Assembly (NCBI GenBank): GCA_963678705.1
Contig: OY783206.1
Location: 27,477,807 to 27,541,806, forward strand
Length of the DNA: 64,000 nucleotides
Source of the DNA: Panorpa germanica
Lineage: Eukaryota; Arthropoda; Insecta; Mecoptera; Panorpidae
Direction of reading: 5' to 3'
Under the pieces are notes generated by a model. That model saw only the letters and a list, made by a program, of their open reading frames with translations. It ran no database searches and had not been told where the DNA came from. Below, one piece after another: positions 56,923-64,000 of the stretch (position 1 is the stretch's first letter; every line of letters begins with the position of its first letter). The position numbers and the translations under genes were made by a program.

Positions 56923-57531
56923 TTATACTACTTTAAAATTTTGAATATACGGCCTTGAAATGATATTGTAGTTACCACAATAATTTCTAGCAAACTCTTC
57001 AATCCAATCATTATTCATACTTCTGGTGTTCTGATTTATTTTCGGTCTTGATAATTTATGCACTACTCCCCAAATTAATTTAGCTGGAGTTTTTGGCTTA
57101 ATATTTTCACAAAATTTCTTGTATTCCTTCTTCCTTCTTATCCTAAAATACTTTTGTGTGTTTGCTTGTTCCTTTTTAAAATTTAGATAATTTTCCATAT
57201 TAGAATTTCTATTAAATTTAGTTAAAGCTAATCTTCTTTTAGCAACCATTTTATTACAATTGCTGTCCCACCATAGGGGTTTTTCATGTTTTGGATCCTT
57301 ATTATAAATTTTAGTGCACGGAATACTTTCCTCCGCTGACTCATTCATGGTATTAATTAAATGCTCATAGCTGATATATAAATTTGAACCATTATCAAGT
57401 TTATTGGATATAATATTTTGATATTCTTTCCAGTCAGCTCTTTTGAAATTTCTTCTAGTGATATAATTCCTTGTTCTACCTATGTCAACATTATTTGAAT
57501 TTGTTAAATTAAAAAGTATGGGATAATAATG
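56923..57531 (-). pseudogene. Linker region of the LINE between endonuclease and RT
   Basis: The frame with KPLWWDSNCNKMVAKRR and RRKKEYKKFCENIK is typical of the segment after the APE endonuclease in Jockey-like elements. It is open upstream to the truncated 5' end near 57531. Confidence 0.65.
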
Positions 57532-57755
57532 ACTTCTGCGGTTTTCTTATATGATGTAAGAAGTTGTAATAAAAAACAATATTTACTAAAAAAAGTATAA
57601 AATGTTTTTATTCCTTTAGCCATAGTTGCGATAATTAAAGCTAAAACAAAGTGTCCAAATAAAAGCACATTAAACGGCGCTGTAACACTGGCTGCGTCCT
57701 CAGTAGGGGTGTAGAGCGGCGTGGAGTTCCTATCCACTGCTTCCTGCAGGATGTC

Positions 57756-57929
57756 CTAGAGTTGGCTAGCGGACATGTACCGCCCCCTCCTAAGTTCGCT
57801 TTTCTGACAGGGCCGGTACATGCAGCAAATGACACACAGGGCTATCAAGAGGATCAGTAACACTGCAGAGATGGGCCCCCAAATACGAAGCTCCTGGTAA
57901 ATTTCTTCCCTCTTCATTGCTTTTTCTCT
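57756..57929 (-). CDS. Membrane protein gene, terminal exon
   Basis: 57 codons and TAG after the acceptor CAAATTTCAG (57930). The start REKAMKREEIYQEL continues the charged helix of the upstream exon in phase 0. A single membrane helix follows (WGPISAVLLILLIALCVICC) and a short cytosolic-like tail with YRPCQKSELRR. I do not recognise the family. Too short for automatic calling, but both splice sites and the join support it. It is duplicated at 50514-50687. Confidence 0.65.
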   Translation of the reverse strand, partial: REKAMKREEIYQELRIWGPISAVLLILLIALCVICCMYRPCQKSELRRGRYMSASQL

Positions 57930-58831
57930 CTGAAATTTGTAATCATATTATTAGCAAGTAAACTATTGCGTTTGTAGTGTTGCTATTAGATCAGGCGTAC
58001 TGACCCTAGCATAACTTTTATTTGATACGTCCACCTTAATGGACTTGTGTCCTATGTCTTAATTTCTATAAAAGTGTACTGCACATTGATAAAGTTGGCT
58101 ACCAGCAACTCAAATGTCCAATTATTTTTATTCAATTCGTAATATTATAGAAGTTATTAAGGATTAAAATAGTCATTTTTTGGTTTTATAATTAAAGGGT
58201 TAAAAATTAACGACGTTATTGCTTCCTCACCTTCTTCCCCACTACCCTTTGCCAATCTTTACCATCACTGTTAAGCAAGAGAAGTGCAAAAGAGATGCAG
58301 AATTAAACGTCAAAGCTATAGCAGCTGTTGAATCAAGCCATAATGTTTCAATATAATAATGTCTGATGTAAAACAAAAAATAAAAAAACATTACTTGATA
58401 TATTCTAACGACAATTAGTCTATTCTGGTTGTATACTAAGATAACAACCAGAATATTACGCAGTGCAATGTACGTTTCGTATTTTAAATAAATAATTAAA
58501 AAATCGATCCCTAAAAAATGATTTCAGAATCCAATTGTAGAATATTTCCAGATAAAGTCGAAGCGGACTTGTGTGTTCGGGTTCGGATATTTGCTTCGGG
58601 CATGTTCGGGTACCGTACACACATGCGTTGACGACTATGACATTAAAACATTTGTCAAGTATTTATTTTATAGTAAACAAGCCACTGTAATAACCTCACT
58701 TCTATTTCATTTAAACGAATGTGTCATAAGTTAAGACGAATGTTCCAGAGATATTTTAAAAACAAAGTAAAAATATATTCTAGCGGTGTAATGAGTGTTG
58801 CAGTGTGTTCAGGCGTCGTGCAGAGTCTTAC
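57930..58831 (-). other. Intron of the membrane protein gene with a MITE end
   Basis: An intron of 902 nt. At 58036 a MITE end (ATGGACTTGTGTCC) starts; its other end is not preserved. No further gene. Confidence 0.5.
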
Positions 58832-58974
58832 TTCATAATCAGCTATAATTTGCTCTCTCAGCTCTTGCTCTCTCTGTCTCTCTTCTTCACGGTACTGGTC
58901 ATATATCCATCCTCTCTTTCTTCTTATTTTTGGTAAATTGGGGTCCGGGACATTGTTGACCGGAAACGCACCGC
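58832..58974 (-). CDS. Membrane protein gene, upstream exon
   Basis: The acceptor ATATTTTCAG and donor GAA|GTAAGA bound a 143-nt exon. It encodes a basic patch (KIRRKRGWIYDQYR) and a Glu/Arg-rich helix (EEERQREQELREQ), likely coiled coil, leading in frame to the terminal exon. Further upstream exons should lie to the right; none was found with confidence, and a plus-strand gene occupies 59.9-60.8 kb. Confidence 0.55.
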
Positions 58975-59454
58975 CTGAAAATATAAAAACAATAAATATT
59001 CGAATTTAATGAAATTTTATTTTTGTGTTTGGTGCGAGTATGTAAGCAACATATACCGTTTACCCCGTCGCACAGCGACGTCTGTTTCATGGATACATGA
59101 TGTAGGGCCTTACATTGATCCGACGTCGGACTTGGTAGAAATCTATGCTATTCTATATAAAAACTAATCTTTTTTCAAATATTGAATGATATTGAACATA
59201 AAACATATGAAAATGCAGTAATTTTTGTACAAGTTAAAAAAAGTGGTCCAGCTAATTAAATAATTGCCTATAATTTTTTTTAATATAAGGTAAGTATATT
59301 TGCAAATACGAATTATGTTTTAATATTTTTTATAGGTTATTTAATACTTTGGCTTTAAAAAATTATAGGTTAGGATTATTTGACAAGAGCAACAAACGAT
59401 TATAATAATGTAGTTATTTGACAGTTTCGATGATGTGTTTCTTTAGGTAATGGG
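58975..59454. other. Gene-free interval
   Basis: AT-rich with no frame or known repeat seen. Confidence 0.4.
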
Positions 59455-59625
59455 CTTGTGTCCTCATTTTTTAGTGGTCGATTTTTCAATTGTTGATTGA
59501 AATTGATGTTAATAAATATGTATTGGTGTGTCTATTTTATTAAATATCTAAATATTAAAAGTTTGAATTGTAGTTTTAGCGCTAGAAATGGTCGGCCATA
59601 TTTGTATGACGTGAAATGCATTCCT
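59455..59625. mobile_element. Left part of an AT-flanked MITE
   Basis: It starts GGGCTTGTGTCCTC after AT and follows the family for about 170 nt, then breaks into unrelated sequence. It lies just upstream of the 5' exon of the next gene and could supply promoter DNA. Confidence 0.65.
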
Positions 59626-59689
59626 GCAAAATCCTGTTTTCGCACTTCTAGCCTGTCCATGTCTCTGGTCTCTGCACAGCGTGACTGAC

Positions 59690-59894
59690 GTATTGTAAAG
59701 TGCATTCTCTACATTTCACCGTTTGGAGATAGACGTTAGAGGTAAATAAACTATAAAAGTAAATAGTAACTTATTCAATTTTAGCAGTCGGTGCGTGAAC
59801 ACGTCGTTGAATTTAACCTCCAAGTTATTTAAGCAGTTCGGGCATATAGCGTGTGATAGTGTGATCAGTTCAAGAAGTGATAACTGTGTTTTGA
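59690..59894 (+). other. Candidate 5' exon of the small gene
   Basis: It ends in a strong donor TTGA|GTAAGT at 59894/59895, matching the acceptor TTTTCAG at 60315. The exon start is not determined. It is non-coding as far as can be seen. Confidence 0.5.
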
Positions 59895-60343
59895 GTAAGT
59901 ATTTTAAATAAATTATTGTACATTTACACATGTTCGCAAATAGATTCGCGAACTCATTTTTCAGGGGTTGTTTTTGTGATTCGTTTAATTCCGTAATTGT
60001 TTATTGAAATGTAGTTTTACATGTCGAACACATTAACTATTTACTGAAATTAAACAAATTACCGGTTGACAAATTATAATGGGCATGGCTTTGTACGTAA
60101 AGCTTGAGATTGTGTTTTTCTGTAAAAGACTGACGTCATACGTGAGAGAAGGACAGACTTCCGGTGCACGAAGCCTCCGCCATAGTCTTAAAGACATTTG
60201 ATTTTCTGTCAGTCAACTTTATTTATAGAAATTAAGACATGATTCACAAATTCATTTTTGAATAACATTTGTTAATTATTAATTTCCTAATTTTTTATTG
60301 TACTTTTGTTTTCAGATACCTGTTCAAATTAAAAACGATAAAG

Positions 60344-60802
60344 ATGGCTCCAACAATAGCAAATTTTGAAGTTGTGTTCCCAACACCAACCCTAACCCCG
60401 AAATTTAAAATTCCAAAAAAGAAAACTCAAACCGGAACTAAAAAAGTAACGGCAGTATTGCAGTCCGCCTTCATGGACCAGCCTCCCCTAGACAGATTTA
60501 AGGAGAAGGACAGAATATTTACCGAAAAACTTGAATCTAGAAGAACAACTTCCATCCTGTCTAAAGAAGGAAAGAAGTCGAAAATCTTAAAAACACTAAG
60601 ATGGCGACGAGATGCTGAATTAGTGGAAACAAAACTGTTCGAAGTGATCGACGGAGAACGGGTCAATGTCAATAAAGTCCCTAAAGCCATACCCGGGGAA
60701 AGAATCGACGGTCCAAACAGAGTGATCGAACATTCCGACAGGCCGTGGCCAGAACCGAAGGACCCGCCAAGCAATGGTTTAGTGAGCCCCAATAAACAAT
60801 AA
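60344..60802 (+). CDS. Small basic protein of unknown function
   Basis: 152 residues from the ATG at 60344, the first after the acceptor at 60315; the open frame upstream crosses the acceptor. It is rich in Lys, Arg, Pro and Glu, with a basic N-terminal stretch (KFKIPKKKTQTGTKK), a charged central helix and a Pro-rich end (RPWPEPKDPP). No signal peptide, membrane segment or known domain. Codon use and GC content are higher than in the flanks, which supports a real host gene. An AATAAA overlaps the stop codon. Confidence 0.7.
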   Translation: MAPTIANFEVVFPTPTLTPKFKIPKKKTQTGTKKVTAVLQSAFMDQPPLDRFKEKDRIFTEKLESRRTTSILSKEGKKSKILKTLRWRRDAELVETKLFEVIDGERVNVNKVPKAIPGERIDGPNRVIEHSDRPWPEPKDPPSNGLVSPNKQ

Positions 60803-61829
60803 AATGGGCGCATGCAATCAATACTTAATGCCCTGTTAACTCAATGATCGACAATCAAATTAAAGTGCTACCTGTGATAATTGTTAATCAATGTATATTA
60901 AGTTTTGTGTAAAATGAATCATTTTTAATTAAATATAAATGTTCTCCTATTTGTGCCATTATTTATAGAACTTTTGACTTTTTGACTCCGAAAGAATTCT
61001 ACCAAGATTCTACCAACATAAATAAAATATTTCTTATATTATGTGTTAGGCAGTGGTACCACTGAACATTTTACGTTCAGATACGTAAAACTATAAAATA
61101 ATAAATAAATTTTGTTACGTAAAATGTTAAAGGTTTTATTTTCTTGGTAATTTTATAAAAAGTTGAATGAAAACCAATTTGAAAATTTATAACGAATCTT
61201 GACGTAACTTTTTATGCTGATTTCAAATATGCAATTTATTTTTAGCTAGGTCTCTCCGTTTACGAGATATTTCGGTATCAAAGGTTAAATAATGGAGATA
61301 TTCCAAAATGGTTTCCAAATTTAAAATCTGCATTAGAAACTACGACAGAAAACATTTAAAAGTATGAAAAAATAATTATTTTTTCTAATAATACTTAAAT
61401 GAAAATAGAATTTAAGACGCCTGAATACTATGCAACACTTGCAATAGCCATGTATTAAGCAGCACGAATAAAATCAATAAATTAACATAGAGATTTATAC
61501 TTTAAGTAACAACAAAAATTAAATAGTATTTTGTTACTTAAACTTATAATTAAATCTCTATTAGCTTTTATTAATTACATAAAAGTAATTTATCAAAAAC
61601 TAAAACCAAAAGTATACCATCTATTAAACAGTAAATAAAACATACAGTTAAAGATTAGTTCTACAGATGGCGCTGGTAGTTTATAAATTACACCGCCTGA
61701 TTCGACTGCTACTATTCATACACACATAACTATATTACCTAACCAAAAACATTTTCTTAATAAAAAGGTTTGCTTTGACAAATTATTCAACTTTTGTCCT
61801 TTCTTAAAAATTACAAATGGGGTTAATTA
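60803..61829. other. Gene-free interval
   Basis: AT-rich 3' flank of the small gene and spacer. No frame, repeat family or RNA gene is recognised. Confidence 0.4.
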
Positions 61830-62584
61830 AAGTTGGCTATCAGGACCTCAAATGTACCAATTATTTGTTAATAACTCGCTGTATTTTAAGAGATCGTAAC
61901 AATTGAAAGAGACATTTTTTGCTTTTGTAGCGCGTATACGTCTGCTTATACGTCGCTTAAATACGGCTTCAGTGTGCGAGGGCGTTGTTGGTCCCTTGTA
62001 GGTTGCGTTAAGTGTGCGTGTGTGTGGGGAGGGGAGGGGGTGGGGTAGTGTTTGTTCAAGGCAATACACAAAAAGCATATTTTCGATAATGTTTTTTCAC
62101 GACACAGTTAATATGTAATTATTTATATAATTACTACATGATAAAATAACATTTAAAGAATATTTTGTGAAATTTTCCAAATGCATGTGACATCAAAACC
62201 TTACAGTTGCATGTATTTATATATCAAAATATCAAATATTATTTACAACTATTTCAAGGATCAATAAAATTTCAATATTATGTCTGCCTTAACAGGGTTA
62301 AGTAAAATAAAAATTGATTATTCTTTGACTTGACTTGATTATTTTGAGTACCAACAGCTACAAAACATTACCACAGCACTGACCTACTCAACAAATAACT
62401 GACGTTAAAATGCATTTCACGTCATACAAATATGGCCGACCATTTCTAGTGCTAAAACTACAATTCAAATTTTTAATTGCTATATCTCCGTCAATATTTA
62501 AATATTTAATAAAATAGACACGCCAATACACATTTAATAACATCAATTGAAAATTCGACCATTAAAAAATGAGGACACAAGCCC
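61830..62584. mobile_element. AT-flanked MITE, inverted, with internal insertion
   Basis: The right end AGGACACAAGCCC with AT (62585-62586) is intact. The left end is degraded, and about 61920-62180 holds foreign sequence including a G-rich run (GGGGAGGGGAGGGGGTGGGG). It corresponds to 49630-50248. Confidence 0.6.
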
Positions 62585-62637
62585 ATTGATTGGTGGTACC
62601 TGCTTTAAACCATATCGGGCTCAAGACTTCTGCGGTT
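62585..62637. repeat. Short unique flank shared with 50249-50300
   Basis: It contains GGTGGTACCTGCTTTAAACC and ends ACTTCTGCGGTTTTC, where the LINE starts. The same CTTCTGCGGTTTTC lies at the other (5') end of the first LINE copy (57532-57545), as expected for a target duplication. Confidence 0.6.
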
Positions 62638-64000
62638 TTCATATATTTTTTTTTTATATTTATTTTCTTCTTTGCCTTGACTTTCTTTCGTCATAGCCAC
62701 CATCAAATAATTTTTTAACATCTTTTATAATTTATAATTCAATTTTACACATTTCTAAATATTTCAATAATTCACTAATTAATTTTGAATCACTTAACAA
62801 AAATTTAGTATTAACAGGAAAAGTTTTAATCACATCTAATATATCACTATTCAATTTTGATCTTTCTAAACTATAATTTATGCATTCAAATATAATATGA
62901 TCCAAAGTTCCTTCTTCACCACATTGACATCTATCGTCAGATTTAATATTAATTTTGTACAGATGAGCTGGAGTTTTGCAATGATTACTTTTGATCTGAT
63001 TATAGTTGATATAATTTTGCGGGACTCATTTCTAAACTATTTCTTCTTACATAAATTTGGATGTAACATATAATAATCTCTTCCTTTTAACTGACTTTTG
63101 TTAATGAAGTCTGTGTTTCTTAAATTGAAGTTTAATTTTTTGATTATATTAAAAATTTCATATGAAGGTAATTTCACTCTCATCTCAATTTTCAAATTTA
63201 TTGATTCCTTTGCCAATTTATCCACAATTTCGTTTCCTCTTATTCCACAATGTCCTGGTATCCACATAAATTTTATGGTATTATTCCTATTTATTATATT
63301 GAAATACATCTCCTTAATTTTGCATGTTAAAATATTATTATTTAATTTGTTATCATTAGAATTTAAATTTTTTAAAACACTTAAAGAATCCGTTATTATT
63401 ATAATTTTATTGTTGTTGATATTTTCATTAATTTCCAATGCTTTTAATAATGCTAATTTTTCTCCAGTATCAGAGCAAACTTTGTTATTTAATTTATAAT
63501 TATAATATCTTAAATTTATCTGTTCATATATAGCAAATCCTGATTTATTTCTTTCTAAATCAATGGACCAATGCATCTGTATCTATTATTTTTGTAAAAT
63601 TTGTATTAAATTGATGCATTAGATTTAAAAAAATTTCATTATTTATCGCATTATTAAAAGATTTTGACAATAATTTTGTGTTAATATATATCCATAGGTT
63701 TAATTAATGATTCAAAAGGAATAGAGTATATAGGCGATTTGGAATTTCTTTGTATATTTAGATCCTTTAATTTCATGTAACTATTTATTAAAATAGGTTT
63801 ATTCTTTTTGTTCCAGTAAGAAGAGTTTTGAATATATGTAGTTAATAATTTAATTTTATCAATAATTTGGAATTTCGATAATGTTTCACATTTAACATAA
63901 AATTTATCACTAAGCAGTTGGTTTCTAAATTGTAATGGAGCTATATTAGATTCAGCTTGAAGTATATGAGTTGGAGTTGAAGTCATGCAACCTAAAGCGA
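62638..64000 (-). mobile_element. Second copy of the dead LINE, cut by the window edge
   Basis: From its A-rich 3' tail it follows 51216-52580 closely. RNase H is at 63576-63037 (longer open frame than in the first copy) and the RT C-terminal segment at 63986-63681. It shares the same stop after PMDIY and the same RT/RNase H frame break as the first copy, so both derive from one already defective element. Confidence 0.85.

Larger units (their letters stand above)
51216..57531 (-). mobile_element. Dead non-LTR retrotransposon (RNase H-bearing LINE), interrupted
   Basis: On the minus strand it runs from 57531 to an A-rich tail at 51216-51245. A linker region (57530-56923) carries KPLWWDSNCNK. 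The RT part has SYRPITLISC, GLPQGSILSP and FADDIDLYS (56829-56138). It is then interrupted by a BEL element and resumes at 52983. The RT C-terminal region ends at a stop (PMDIY, 52253), and an RNase H domain (TDSLSVL, WIPGHCGIRGNEIADKLAKES) at 52148-51705 is in another frame. The 5' part with the endonuclease is missing. RNase H after RT suggests the I/LOA side of the Jockey superfamily. Confidence 0.85.

Noticed and set aside
60427-60813. Minus-strand frame of 128 codons opposite the small gene
   Set aside because: The plus-strand frame has a start, acceptor and polyA signal in the right places; the minus frame has none.
63098-63499. Plus-strand frame of 133 codons at the right edge
   Set aside because: Antisense to the RNase H region of the LINE; AT-rich low-complexity product.

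Overview
The window is nuclear DNA of an insect or other arthropod. It is AT-rich, has spliced genes with GT/AG introns, C2H2 and THAP zinc-finger genes, and Copia, BEL/Pao, LINE, Helitron and MITE elements. I cannot fix the order. No bacterial operon, rRNA, tRNA or CRISPR array was seen.

Region 1 (about 0.6-36.8 kb) is a tandem array of four and a fraction genes, A to E from left to right, all on the minus strand. Each complete unit has non-coding 5' sequence, one very large coding exon of about 3.1 kb, an intron of about 0.6 kb and a 167-codon terminal exon. The large exon encodes an N-terminal PD-(D/E)XK-nuclease-like domain (YE...FDD...QLK), a NACHT NTPase (GxGKS; F-DGMDE), an F-H-x-SFAEYF segment and degenerate ankyrin repeats. 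This is a STAND/NLR architecture that recalls bacterial Avs defence proteins. Two N-terminal types exist: type I in A and D, type II in B and C. They sit on almost identical NACHT domains. Only C looks intact. A has a 13-nt frameshifting deletion. B has a TGG-to-TAA stop between NACHT and ankyrins. D has lost about 93 ankyrin codons and gained a 17-nt insertion that ends the frame just before the splice donor. E is a terminal-exon stub next to a non-autonomous Helitron. A young Copia element lies between B and C, and several MITE families sit in the spacers, with empty sites visible in sister units.

Region 2 (about 37-49.6 kb, plus strand) is a small tandem family of three C2H2 zinc-finger genes with 8, 15 and 7 complete fingers. 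They share an acidic N-terminus rich in psi-K-x-E (SUMO-type) motifs. A THAP-domain pair of exons lies upstream of the third gene and is splice-phase compatible with it.

Region 3 (about 49.6-64 kb) is transposon-rich: AT-flanked MITEs, a dead RNase H-bearing LINE split by a BEL/Pao element (identical LTRs, 5-bp duplication), a second copy of the same dead LINE at the right edge, and a duplicated terminal exon of a single-pass membrane protein gene on either side of the first LINE. Between these is a small two-exon plus-strand gene of unknown function (60344-60802).

The array and its decay look like birth-and-death evolution of an innate-sensor family. The defence role is an inference from domain architecture only.
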